Positions 47,735 through 61,500 of a stretch of 64,000 nucleotides of DNA are shown here, piece after piece. Within the stretch, counting starts at the first letter, position 1. The number at the start of each line of letters is the position of its first letter. The notes beneath the pieces are model-generated. The model searched no databases. It worked only from the letters and a program-made list of their open reading frames with translations, and was not told the origin of the DNA. Source of the DNA: Taeniopygia guttata (lineage: Eukaryota > Chordata > Aves > Passeriformes > Estrildidae). Where the stretch lies: positions 101,926,501 through 101,990,500 of the forward strand of contig NC_133027.1 of NCBI RefSeq assembly GCF_048771995.1. Direction: 5' to 3'. The position numbers and the translations under genes were made by a program.

Positions 47735-50700
47735 GTTACCTCTGGAATGGACAAATAGATCTGCATATTCTGCTTTCCACCCTGCTTCTCATTTTTAAAC
47801 CTTCTACAGAACATTGTCAACTCACCAATGTCACAGGTCCTGCAACCTTGTTAAGTAAATGAGGGGACAGAGGAAACTAGTGAAAATACTCTTTTTTTCT
47901 GTTCTAAAAAACATTGGACCTTTAACAATTTACATCTGATCCTTCTCCTCTTCCTCTCTATACACACAAGAACACCAGATTTCAAGATAAATCTTGTTTT
48001 TGCATTGCAGTACAAACAAGCAAGTCTGTATTTGAGTATAAGGTTCTAAGGCTCCTGGTCACCCCATTTGTGGTATGGTTTGATCCAGTTTTCAGTCTCA
48101 AATTCTTTCAGTGCCTGGACCCTGGCATCAGAGCCATAAAACTGCTACTAACAACTTCAAGTCTGAAAAAGCATGGCAGACAAAAAAAAAAAAAAAAAAA
48201 AAAATCCAGTTTTCCCTGCCATCAATAATCTTGTCCTGGTATTTATTTCTACCAAACCAGCCAGGTAAGGAAGAAAATACCTTCACTGTAATTGGGGTAG
48301 ATGCTAAACGCATCTGCATGTGTTATAGCAGAGGGGGTATCTTAGCTAGAGAGTTTACAAATTGGAGACATAAACACGACTCCAAAAGTTACGGAAAATG
48401 TATGGAAAATGGGAGCACAGGTAAAATACAATGATTTTTTGTGGGATCCTGCTTCATCAAAATGGCTCTGAAACAAACCATGCAGCCTCTGACAGAACAC
48501 TGCTGAACAAACAGTTCAAAGTGACTTAAGACTAGAAGGATGTCAGAACACTTTATTACTTAGGAGATTAAAATTTGATTGCCAAAGGATAAAACAAAAC
48601 AAAATCAGAGTGGGGCGGTATCTCCCTTTTAGCTTTAACAAAATCATATGTGTTAATATTTCACTTTAAAAAAAGGAGTCCTCGGCTTCCTGGGAAGTGA
48701 GACTTAACTCTCAGACTGTTGTGACAGGACTAAAACTGCCCTTCTGAATAGACAAGAGTAACATCATGCATTTTCATAAAGGGAATTCTAATTACTACAG
48801 GTATCTTAATGTTGCATGTTGTTTCACTAAATACTCAAAATTAATCAAATCACTGGGGAAAATTTTACCTCAGGGAAAAAAAAAAAAAAAACAAACACTG
48901 TACTAGTAAATAGATTCCACACCTTCCTTACCTCTTAGTAAAGACTTATGTTGTCAATGACACTCATTCAGTAGCATGAAAATACTTCCCCCATTCCACA
49001 ATACTTTGGAACTGACTCAGAGTTTTTAGCAGTGCTCTTGCTCAAATTAACATCAAACCTTGCATATTAGATAGGTTCTTTCACAAACACCTTTTAATAT
49101 CAGTGTGAGCCCATCCTTGCAAGTGTTAGGACACATAAATCCTCACCTGAGTAAAATATTCACTAAATTCATTCTTCACCCAGACACAAAGGCAAAAAGA
49201 GCTGTGTGTTTAATATTAATTATGGTATCTAATACATAAACAGATACAGTACTGTAAAAATTCCTGTGTCTACAACACATCCCATGTTTTTAAAATCAGG
49301 TTTAAGTAATTTTAATCTCAGATCCCCAAAATATCCATCCTGCACACATCTACTCGCCTTCCTGCTCATCTCTTCCGAACCCTGGAGCCTCATCTCCTTC
49401 AGCCTCATGTGAATTTCCTTCTCTGGACACAAAGGTTTCCAAGTCCCTGCTCCTGAGCACACAGCAGAGAGCCTTCCACAGGCACAGCAGACAGTCTACT
49501 TGCCCTTACTAACAGAGGTTTCCAAAATCCCTGATTAATTTTGCCATGAAAGCAACGTGGAGTTGTTCAAGCTCAATAATATTAACTCTGTGCATTTTCA
49601 TGCTGCTGGTCATTTGTCAGCCCCAGATACACCCAGCAATGCCTCGCTGGGACATGAGCTCTATCAGGTTTCCAGGGATGGTGACTGCACTCCCTGGGCA
49701 GTCCATTTCAGTGATGAACAACCCTTTCAGCCATGAAATTCCTGTTATATCCAGCCTGAGCCTCCCTTGGCACAGCTTGAGTCTTTGCTCTGTCACTAGC
49801 TGTCTGGAAGAAGAGGTCAATCCACGCTCTCCATATATACATACATGCATATGTGTGTGTGTACATATATTAAAAAAAAATAAAATACAGAAAAGCCTTA
49901 AATTCTGATGCAGCTAGTTCATTTATAGAACATTTTTTCCCCACAAGGCAAGATATAAACTCTAGAAAAAAAATAAAATGGGGTTTATCCTCAGCACACA
50001 GCAGGACAACTTCAGATGTTTTTGCTTTACACCAAAAATATTGGTTCAGCTGGACACCGTGTCCTTCGCAAGTTTTCTCTCCTAGTACAAGAGGCTCCCT
50101 CAAGCTGACTTGGTGTTTACCTGGTGTAACTCATTATTATGCACTTTTTTCCATGTCTAATATGATGACCAGCTGCAAGACTAGCAGCACTCACAATTTC
50201 CAATCCATAAATCACAAAGAACTCAGTACACCCATCACTGCTCATCTGAAATCTGTACATGCATTGCATCTGTGCACCAGAGCTGCTATGAGCAGATCTT
50301 CACCAGACCTTGCTTCAGTGACTTTCTTCAACCAAAGTGAGAGCTGACCCCCAGTCACAAAGACAATTTCTCCCATTTCTTGAAGCTGTCTGACGAACGC
50401 ATTGTTGCAAAAACTCCAAGGAAACATGTGTATGATTTAAAGGGAAAATTCAAAGGCTTATTAGAAGAATTGATGAAGAAGAGAGAAATTCCTCTAAGTT
50501 TTAAAATTGTTTACACTTACCTTTCCTTGTGCCAATCTGATTCTGGGTTTTGGTTTTTTTTTCATTCAGATCCTCAAAATGAACGGTGTTTTGACTTTCT
50601 TACATCACCTAGCCATTAACAGACATACCCAAATCTTCAGAAATTCTGCCCCAAAAGTTGGACTAAACATAACATGCCCCAGTATAAAAATACAATTGAA

Positions 50701-51779
50701 AAGCAATTAAAAAAATAAGTTCTTATAAGAAAGTTATTCTCAGGTGAAGACACCTGCACAGTAGACTTCACATAAAATGTTTAGGAATACAAAACATTTG
50801 CCTGGTGATTCTACAGGGATATGACAAAAAGAAAAAAAAAAAAAAACAACCCCAAGATGCTTAGCCATCCTAGCCCATAAAGAGATTAAAATAGCATATA
50901 ACTGATTTTATTGATTTTGTTACTGTCTGAATCCATGTGGGAAGCATTCGAAAGGCTTATTTATCTTGTCTCATTGACAAAATAACAAATACTAACCACA
51001 AAGATTTCTACCTTTCAACAGTGCAGGCCCTACTCCAAGATGAGAGGCAGTGCCCTTCACCAATGCTCCACTTCCATAGCCTCCAAAAATAAAGTGAGGA
51101 TGTTCCAGGCATAAGAGCTTTACTAGATTGGAGTCTCAGCATACTCTCTGAAAAATTCAATCACAGTAACAACAGGTTTGTCACCCCTCTAATAAAAGTA
51201 GGAAGATTCCCTGTACCACCAGCAATTGCAGCATCTTCCCACAAAATACCCACACACAGGTATTTAGAACCAAATGCAGCTGACATGAATCAAACCTGCA
51301 GCGTGGATGCAGTGGCCACTTCATCCAAAAGCCTTCTCACCTTCCATCTCCCTGAGGCACCAGAAGATGATGCCTCTACCTTGTGAAAATACACCAGAGA
51401 AGGAGAGCATCTCTCAAGAACCTCGCTGTGTTCTGGTATTAGACTTCCAATACCAACAAGGCAGAACCATTGGCTCTCTTGTACTTTGGAGATTAACATT
51501 ACTGAATGTAGTTATAATGCCACATGAACCAAATCCTAATGGTGTATGTTCAGAAAGATGCATAAGGAGTATAGAAAATTGGCCTAAGTATATTACAACA
51601 GAGCTGCATCATGAAAAGCCAAGGAGTAAGAATATTTTGTAGTCATATTACTTAAAACTGACACCAATCATCTTTTGGAAATGTAAATATTCAGCTTGGT
51701 TAAATCAAGACAATCACAGGTAGACATTTTTTCCCAAATCTTTGGCTGTATTGCAATGGTTGTTTCAATTTGTAATCTC
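47735..51779. other. No gene recognised, downstream of BICRAL
   Basis: Intergenic or possibly distal 3' UTR of BICRAL at its right end. Holds an A23 run at 48182-48204, A-runs near 48868 and 50828, and a TATA/CATA-TGTG mixed simple repeat at about 49832-49870. No coding exon recognised. Confidence 0.5.
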
Positions 51780-54723
51780 CAACTAAACATTTCCTATCCA
51801 TGGATTAACAATATATTTACTGACTTGTGTCTTTTAACAGTATTTATCCAACATAACAAAATAAACTGCAATTTGTTATACTTTTTTTTTTACAAAACAT
51901 TTTATAAATATTTTTACAAAATGTATACAAAGCAATTTCAAGTGAGACATACTTTACAAATGAAGGTATTTAAGCAAATAAAGTCCATACCACGCTGACA
52001 ATAAGTGACACATCCTCTTTAAGTGAAGTCAGTCTGTAAGGCCTCCCTACTCTAACAGATAAATTATACCAAAATCTTCAAAATTAACATAGTTTTCTTA
52101 ATTGCCAGTTTAAAATTTGTTTTGATATTAGGCAGTATTAAATAACATTGAAATCACAATTCTGATCCAGCAAAATAATGAAAACATGTTTAAACTCATG
52201 CATATTCACAATACTTTGCTGGACTTGAGCCCATATGATTAATAAACTTTTTTTAAGCACCACAAAAATACAATTATTTCATTTACTGCTTCACCACGTA
52301 CCAGAATTCCTTTAAAATTGAATTCAAAGGAGTGAACAACAGAACATTAACAATCTAAAAGCAATCTTATTAGGATTGTTCAAGGGGTTCCTCTCATCAG
52401 CAGTTCAGAGAAATGTGTCTGACCAAATCAATCACCATTACTGTTTGCAATTTGTCATTTTTTACATGCCATTGTCCTCCCTTCTCAATCAGATCCAACA
52501 GAAGACACATAACCTGATACTTCAGTTATGTATTTGCTGTAGAGAGGCTGAAAACCCCATACCCTTTTCAAGGTGGTACAACAAGCAAGGGGACTGATGA
52601 ATGTGCAACTTCACTTTTTTTCCTTAATAAAAGAAAAATTTAACTAGCTAGCATACAGCTGTGTAACTTACTGCTCTCCTTCCTAAATAGTTCAAAATGA
52701 TAAATTAATAAAATTTCCAAAATGATAAAATAAAATATGCATCAGGATACACAGCCATGAGAATATTATTAAATCTAAAAAGGCAATAGGTGAAAACTAT
52801 CTGTCAGTTTTGCCAATAAGAAAACAACTACCTGCCTGAGAGTCTATTCTGTGGACACCCAACTAAAATTTTAAAACTGGCAATACTTTTTAATATTTCA
52901 TACAACACTTGGGAATGTTGGGTTTTTACAAACACGTACTTTAAAATTGGCACATTTTTTTTAAATGGCAATTAGCAACATATAAAACCAGTATTTCCAT
53001 TCATGTTGAAGGGGAACTGAATTTTAAGGAAGTTCATCTTTCTCTCATTGCTTTCTAGATTTGGTTTCCTTTAGCAGTCAGACAGTGGACTGCAGCTCAG
53101 TACTGAGTTGCACTGTAATGTTCTACTATCCCAAGGATCTAATTCTGCTTCCTTCCATGCCATTCAGATGGACTGGATTACACACCAGCAAAACTTTTTG
53201 GTTTCTCTCCTGGCAATCTGACTGACAACCACAGCTTGTCACAACGAGCCTCTTACATCACGAAAATCATAATCAGCAAGTCTGGAAAATGGCTGGTAAT
53301 GTTTCTGAGAAATGGTGGAGAAGTTCTGGGGGAGAACATGAGCATACCTTAGAAACCACAAAAGCTGTATCCTCCTGAGCAGACATATGTACTACACACA
53401 CGTGACCAATGTCAGCGCGTTTATGTGCACTAAAGCACTCATGACCAAAGTAAACTTGAACAAAGCAGCATGGGCAGCAAAAAAAAAAAAAAAAAGTCAT
53501 AGATTAAAATAAATAAATAAAATAATAAGATTCTATCTTAACAACATGACAGCAAGCCAAATGTAAACCATGCAATGGTTTCACTTGGCTTTACAATATG
53601 AATTAATAATTACACACTTTTTGATATGTTTAAACAATGGGATTGCTGATCAACTTTGGTCTGTACATATCTTGATAATAATGACTGCTACGGTGGATGA
53701 TTTAACATTCTCTGACAGCAAAATGCAAAAAAAAATCAAAAATAAACACTGGCCTTTAAATTTACTCAGAGTAAGGCTAACATCCTCTTAAAATATAAGC
53801 TACAAATACAGTTTTCAAATCAAAGTGCTTTTGACACTTGGTCTAAAAAAAACAAACAACAAATAAAATAAAAAAAAACATTTATACCACTTCAGAAAGA
53901 CTCAAGGCTGACTACATCCAATTATAAAATGCAAAATCTTTTCCTCAAGAGATAACATATATATGTATTATATATATAAATTCATGGCTCTATCATGGCC
54001 TCATCCTGTACACTTTGCTATTTACTGGCTTCCATTCTACCTTCCTTAGTCAAGCATTTATTACTTCATATCATGCCACTGTGACTAAGATCATATAATA
54101 TCATCCCACAGACTAAAGTTACCCACTACAAATATATCAAGTACTAGTTTCTGCTCAGAAAGCAATAGAAAAGCACTTAAAGTTTAAATTATGAAGCCTT
54201 GTAAACACACTGATGATTTCCTTCCAACTTAAAAAATCCTAGAATACAGATTCATTAACAAAGCAAATAGTCACTTCTGAATAGAGGTACAGTGGGTTTT
54301 CCAGAAAAACTAAAAATTTGATGATTTGTGAAAGAGAAGGGTAGGGGAGAATTGTTGCTTCCATCACTCTTTAAAAACATTTTCTTAATAAATATATCCT
54401 TTCAAATGACTGTGATTGTCAGTATATTACCATATTATATAGGGCCTAACAACCTGCAACCCTGTTACGTTGCAGTACTGCTCAATAATCAAAAGCACTA
54501 TCATAATAATACTTGAAACAGTAAGGCCCTAACAGACTGCATTCTAACAAGGATTAACTTTACTTGGATATCTCACTGTAACCACAATGAGTATTGCTCT
54601 CAAACACAGAACAGAATCTAGTTTAGAAAGGTTAACCTTAAATGCATGTCAGGCTGTACTTGTGGTGTCATTCACATTTGCTTCTGCTAAGAGAAACATA
54701 ACTTGTCCATGGTACTGTAACTA
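51780..54723 (-). other. BICRAL: Probable BICRAL 3' untranslated region (far end uncertain)
   Basis: The sequence after the stop codon is AT-rich, non-coding on the minus strand and free of recognisable transposons, as expected of a long 3' UTR. On the sense strand it contains a U17 tract (A-run on plus at 53479-53495), a TA-rich stretch near 53951-53980 and many AUUUA-like words. Candidate poly(A) signals on the minus strand are AATAAA at 54057-54062 (short UTR), TATAAA/GATAAA variants at about 51.84-51.91 kb, and AATAAA near 50.91 kb. I chose about 51.8 kb from composition alone; BICRAL mRNAs in other vertebrates have multi-kilobase 3' UTRs. RNA-seq 3' ends would settle the boundary. Confidence 0.5.
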
Positions 54724-55526
54724 TTAACACTCTAAGATACTATTTACAGCTGCTTCTAAAATAGAGTCAGTTTCTACAACACTTTCATTGTGGTCTGGAA
54801 TAAATTTTTCCAGGCAGTTCTCTTGTGAAGCGATAGGTGAAAAATTAGGGAACTCTAATTCAACTGAGCCACTACTTGCTGCCTCATTTTGTGGCTGCCT
54901 CCCAGCTTTTTTAAGTTCCAAGATGTTTTTAAATGTAGTTTCTAAACTCTTACTGAGAAGTAAGTCTTCCTGGGGTTCACCAGAACCCTTCCTGCTATCA
55001 GGATGCAAAACCTCATTCTTTGGAGAGCTCCTCAGAGTTTTGTCTTGAAGTGAATTATTACACGTTACCTTTGAGAAAGACTGAACTGCATTCCTTGATA
55101 TTTTATTGTGTGTTCCATGACTGCCTCTTGACACTATTTTTGACAAGTCTTCAGAACTCAAAGAATTCTCAGTGGGCTTGGCAAGATCTTTCCCACTCAT
55201 CCTTTCTTCAGCAAGGGCCACGTATTGGCTCTCAGAAGAACAATTAGCTTTTTCAAACTTTAAAGCTTTAGTGAGGCTCTCGGATTTTTTAGTAGAAGCT
55301 TTTCCTTCTTGTGGCGTCAGAATGTTGTTAGGCACTATAGGAAGTTTACTGTGATTTGTGGACTCTGCTGAGCTGGATTTTGGTCGGTCTCTGGCTTGGG
55401 ATTTGGTAGCTTGACTTCGAGAAGTTAATGTTTTGCTAGACTGATGGTCACTTTTGCTGGACTGTGCTTCTTCAGCTGTTTTCTCAAATTGTTTGGCAGA
55501 ACAACAAAAATCGGCCTGATAACCAT
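54724..55526 (-). CDS. BICRAL: BICRAL last coding exon with stop codon
   Basis: The acceptor is a pyrimidine stretch ending TTCAG before 55526. The exon completes an Asp codon and then reads 267 further codons to TAA at 54724-54726. It opens with GYQADFCCSAK, the last strongly conserved piece after the GLTSCR1 domain. It then becomes Ser/Lys/Glu-rich and probably disordered, and ends with a conserved acidic-hydrophobic C-terminus (ETDSILEAAVNSILEC). A GTG or ATG inside it could mimic a start, but the frame is open through the acceptor and joins the upstream exon. No truncation is seen. Confidence 0.95.
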
Positions 55527-58500
55527 CTGAAAATTAAGTAGAAAGATTTTACTAAAATTATCTACATATCCAAATAACTGACACTCCAACACAGTTTCTG
55601 TGTACTGAAATTCAAATAACATACACAGCTTATGGATCTGGGTCTTAAAGAGATGTTCATATGCTTACGTGTTCTGCTGTGTACAGTGCAAGAGATTAGC
55701 ACTAAATTAATCAGCACACTGCTCACGTATGTGCACTGTAAAAATCAGATTGAGGGCACTTCCCAGCATTCTAAATATGCAAATATGGTCTCTGAAAATT
55801 AATACTTTCTACAACACAACCTGTGAATATCTCTTAAAATATGCAGATCATGCAGAACCTTTAAACAAACTGTGGTTGTAATCTTACACAAATAATGTGT
55901 TTCCATGTGCTATGTTCAACAACGCCCCAGTTAAAAATGCTGCCATTTAAATGGCCATGACACTCCAAGTGCAACACTTCATTAAGATGAACAGGAGTAT
56001 TCATGCTTCAAACAGTGCTGGTCTTTCTGGCTGCAAGCAAACTCAGAGGCTCTTCCCTGCTAGGATGGAGGCACTGCAGGAGTCATAACTGTTGTTGAAA
56101 GAAATTCAAACATTTCTCTGCCAAACAGGTAAAATATTTTTTTCCCCACAAATAACTGCTTCAACCCTACAGTGTTCTCTATATTGCTGAAATCTGGAGT
56201 TTTAAAAAGTAATCTTGCAAATGCTTATTCAGTATTTCACTAACTGGAATCCATAGTAATCAGTGCCTCACTGTGGCCACAACTATTTTTAAGTACTCTA
56301 CATTTAATTTAGAAATTAAGCATTACTTACCAGGATCCACAAGTGCAAGACGCTTTTCCCGGGTCAGAGATGCTCTTTCCTCCTGGTTAAACATCCTGTC
56401 AATCATAACCATTTCTGCAGAGGGATTTATCCGCTGGAGAAAAAGGAAAAATGCAACCATCTCTGTAGTGACTCATATGTTGGCATCAAATCAAAACATG
56501 GATAGCTTAGTTAAATTTCAGAAAAAAGAAACTTCTTTTATTATGTATTTGCGAAGAACATTCACAAGTCAACAGTCTTGACTCTGACCCAACCACTACT
56601 GAAACTCAATCACGAAATATTACTCACATTGTACTGCAAATTTTATTTGGGAAAGACTTTAAAACATGGAATTGCTATTCCAGTTGTACAAATTGTACTT
56701 TTGTACTTTTTCAGGACTGAGTATGCTTACTAACACTTTTTTTTTTTACTTCATATAGTATCCTTCTCTTTTAGAGGCTCAACCAGCAAAATTCTTGAAC
56801 TGGGACCACTCTATCATCTTCCCTGCACTTCTCTCCTATCCTTGTAACTAGCAGGTGCAGAGCTGCATTTTGCTGACAATGCCTTCAAGCCAGCTGGATC
56901 CATCCATCACAGAAAATATTCACTGCACTAGGCCGTAACACAGGCAACTAGTTTCAAACCTGAATGCTATGTGAAATAAACTTTTCAAAATTACTAAATG
57001 GGATTTGCCACGCAACAGATTGCAAATATTTAAGGGCTAGGGTCTTTTAAAATGCAACTGCTAGCTTTAAAACCATATTAATTCTAACAGCTTATATTGT
57101 GTATTCCTGTCTCTAAATATCTAAATGGCTATTATGCTCAAATTCAAAACTTTTCCAGGTTTGAAAACTAGCATATCTGAAGTCACAATGGCATTTCCTG
57201 ATCCTTGTAAAATACATTCTTTAACTTTGTCAGTTTTATTTTAACTCATACCTGGAATTGTGAAAGCACTTAAATCAGAAGCATTTCTGATGAAGTTCCA
57301 CCTAGCTTTTAAGGACAATGATTTCCTAAACTGTAATATGATTTGGCTCCAAGTATAGTATGGCTGGAGACCTCTGAATAGACAACATCAACATTATTTC
57401 AGGTTTTATCAGCCACAGACATACACAGAAATCATCCTCCTGACTATTGCAGCCTGTTCAGGGTAAGAGCAAAGCAGAAGCAGAGAACAGAAGTTCATGC
57501 ACCTGTTCTGTAGGTATTGTTTTAACAAACTGAATCCAATCCCATAAACAAAGTGTACCAGTGTTTGACACCTTACCATTGCATCTTCTATAAGCAAACA
57601 TCTGTATTTGTTCAGCATAGCCTGTGTCCTCTTCAGAAGCTGTGTAGCGACAGATTCAAATTCACTGTCCACTAGAAAGACAAAGTACACTTTCAAACAC
57701 TGCTGTTCAATAACCTGCACAAATTTTAAAATGTTCCTTTTCTTACTGCTCTAATTTACATTAAGAATTCTCGCAATACACTGATTACAAACTTACTGCT
57801 AATTTTTAAAAAGAAAAGTACCTTTTCTTAAATCTTCTTCTGTTGGCAGTGATCCCTGGCACACATGGTATGAAAGGAGTCTCTGAACTGCATCATTTAA
57901 TGATCTGAACCGACTTTTATCTGGTGTCACAGCATGTACCTGATCCTTCTGTAATTGCTGTAGAATACTACAAAAAAATTAATGATATATACTTAACATA
58001 CTGTACAGAGTTTTTACATTGGCAAAAGTAAATATTAAGGTTTCTGCAACAAAATTAAAATGAAATAATGACTTACAAAGCTCCTTTAGTTAACTGTTTA
58101 GCAGCAGGCCTTTTCTGTCCAACTAAATGACCATCGACCTAAGTTCAAAATAAAAGACAAATTACAATATAGCCCCTCATTTGCAAAGCCTTAGTTTCAG
58201 GATTTGTTTCTGTCAATTAGGTACATTACCAACACTAACTGTAACCACCAAATAAGTATAAACACTTCCATCTATCTCCTATTTTCACAGGGCACTGTGT
58301 ATCCACAAAACAGGGAAGTGACATAAACCAAAAGTCTGAAATGCTTTTTGTAGACAAATTCCACTGTTGTGCATTATACATACTTCACTAAGAAAGGGAA
58401 GATCAAAGTTAACAGTTGCAAAGAAGGAAAGATACAACTAAAAACTTTTATAAATAAATCTGCTCATACAATCTGTCTCTGCATTTCTCAGAAGATGTCA

Positions 58501-61500
58501 TCTTACCTGATATTGATGGAATAGAGTACCTGTGAGGAAAGCAGGCTAAGGCTGTGCACTTAAAAACCACAGTGGATGGGGAGGGGTGGTAAAATTCATT
58601 CTAGGAATTTTATTTCAGTGTCAATGCTACAGATGTGCCCATCAGGTGGAGATTTATGTAATTTTCTCCTTTGCTTAGATATTTAATGAAATGAAGATTT
58701 TTCCTAGGAATACTCTCCTAAGACCTGGAAGACTATTTGCCTCAAAACCCTCCAACTTCAGAGCGCAAAAAGTACTCACCACCAAGCAGAATGAACATCT
58801 GACCAACTATTACACAATCAGGCTGACCACCTAACTGAGCACTACTGTACCTTCTGCTCTACTTGTACATCAATAAGACATGGAAAAACATTCCTGTCCT
58901 ATTGCATTGACAAATACATTTACAAACAAAACTTTTAAGTCAGATCCTCTCCAAAAAAAAAAAAAAAAAAACCAAAAAAAAAAAACAACTCATCCTGGAC
59001 AGTGTTTTTGTACACACTTGCATTATGTGAAAGAACTTTTGATGGTAAAAAAAGAAGACTGCAGTAAAAAATAAGACAAAGACCAGGTGGAATGGTTCTG
59101 GTGCTTCTCACAAATCACTCTCTCCCAATTAACTAGAGAATAGCTGAGTTTGTAAGAAATAATGAGAAAAGTAGGTTTGGCCAACTCAATGAAGAATTGC
59201 TATGTCATACAAAATTATCTTCAGGGAACAGTACAGTCAGACTCCACTTACTGAACTGAATCTCAAAGCAGCATTCAGTGTATCAATTTGCAAAAGAATC
59301 AGCATTTATTATGTCAACGTAGCATTTGTCAAGTTTGAGGGAATTCATATACTCTACAAAAAACGTACAATGATTCCTTATTTGTTTACTCACTACCCCC
59401 CCTCGCCCCAGTGGAGAGGAGAATTAGGAAAAAAGTAAACCTTGTGGGTTGAAAAGAACAGTTTAAAAACAGAAACAAAATAAAATAATATAGTAGTGAT
59501 AGTTATTATAAAGTTGTAATGAAAAAGAGCAAAGGGGGAATTAAACCCAGGAGAAACAAGTGATGCACAATGCAATTGCTCAGCACCCTCTGAACAATGC
59601 CCACCCAGTTGCCAAGCAGTGATCAGTGGCTCACAGGCAATTCCTATATTTGCACACAGACATGATGCTCCATAGGATGGGATATTCCTCTGGCAGTTTG
59701 GGCCAGCTGTCCTGTGTGTGTCATTGGCACAGCATGAGGCACTGGAAAGGCCACGACTTGCAGAGTAAGCACTGCCCAATAACTGAAACACTGGTGTGTT
59801 ATCAACATTACTCACATCCCAAATCCAAAACACAGCACTGCCCCACCCACTAAGAAGCAAATTAGCTCTATCCCAGACAAAACCAGGACAGACAGGGAAA
59901 CATATAAATAGAAGTTCTCTACCTGTATACTCTGCTGAACTGATGATGATCCTATCACTTTTTCTTGTGGCTGTGCTGTTCCTAGAGATTGTTGTATGAT
60001 TTTTCCTCCAGAGTCCTGTCCTATAAAAAAAAAGTTTAAAAGATTCCCGTCATGCTAAGCAAGAGAATAATTTTGTCTACCTATCCTGATAATTTCACAT
60101 GAGTTTTAAGGAAGGCTGCAGCTTTTAAGCATAAGACGTAACTATCCCATGGAGAAACAAGCTCATAAAAATTAAACACAACTAATATTTTGCCTGAGAG
60201 CAATACAAATCCTCAGATATAAATCACATCTCACCATGTACTGCAACATAAGAAATTCAAGTAACCCAGCAATTTACCTATAATCATACAGTAAATTTTA
60301 TCAAATATTTTAATACCAATCCTCCCTCAAGTGTATTACCCAAACTTTTCTAGAGCTCCTGGAAGTATATAGACAGCAAGCATATTTTTTCCCCTACATT
60401 TTTTTTTAGATAGGCAGCCTTCCTCCAATTGTCTTGCTTCATAATCCAAACAGCATCTTATCAGTCATGCTACCTTACAACCAAAACAGGTAATAATTTA
60501 TTAAGTTTTTTTTCCCCAAAGACACCCAGCATACTGTGCAGATTGTATAGAATTGCCTGGACAGCCTATACATAACAGTACACTGGGGGGAAAAAAAAGC
60601 AAGGTAGAGTATAGGACCTTATTCAAAAGGTTACTTATGTACAAAGTGAACAGGAATGTTACTGCATTTTTCTGCTTGCCTTGAATGCACCAGGTTTGTT
60701 CTTTCAGTAGCACGGTGCTGCTTGAAAAGCTGCTGTTTTGCCATGAACAATGCATGAACTATTCTAACTGAAAGGGACGTATCCAAGAACAAAGTGAGTG
60801 ATGACAGCCTGCACATAACCTTGTAATACCTATTTCTCTTCCCTCTGTAACTGAAGTAGCCATCACATTCAACATTCTAGAAGTTTCATGGAATTTTAGC
60901 AGATGTCTGTATTTTGCAAATTAAGTATTTCTATTTCCCTAAGCTGAAAAAAAAAAAAGAAAAATGAAAGAAGGTACAATTTTGGCTTTTACAGAGGAGA
61001 GAAATAATTGCTAATTGTGAAGATTCAACTTTTCTCTCTAGAAAATGAAGTGCCATGGCTGAGAAAAATCAAAGCACACATTCAAAACTGAAAAAATATA
61101 GCTTGAATTCTTCTAAAAATAAAATTCCAACAACCTTTAAAACCCTATGAGCATGAGGCATCTCATACACTGAAGAAGAACTAATCTCTGTTGCTGCAGA
61201 AAATTAAGAAAATTATGTTAAAAAGACCTTAGTTGACCTGATAGTGTGTTGCTCAGAAGACTTGTTAGCTGAGGCTGTCTCAAATTGTCCTGCGTCTTCG
61301 ATGCAGAAACTGGTGATGTCTGGTTCGCAGCCTTTTTCTGTGGCACATACATAAAATAAAGAACAAAATTTTTAAAAATCACAGTGAAATATTTACTAAA
61401 AGCTTTAAGAAAAACAAGAAAAAGGCACTTAAAATTCATCTCCATGTACAGTTTTTTAACTTCAAACTCATCAGTGGTGAGATTTCACACATCTCAATCC

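Noticed and set aside
59393..59860. 155-codon minus-strand open frame in a BICRAL intron
   Set aside because: It coincides with an interspersed repeat read antisense, and has no splice sites in phase with BICRAL.
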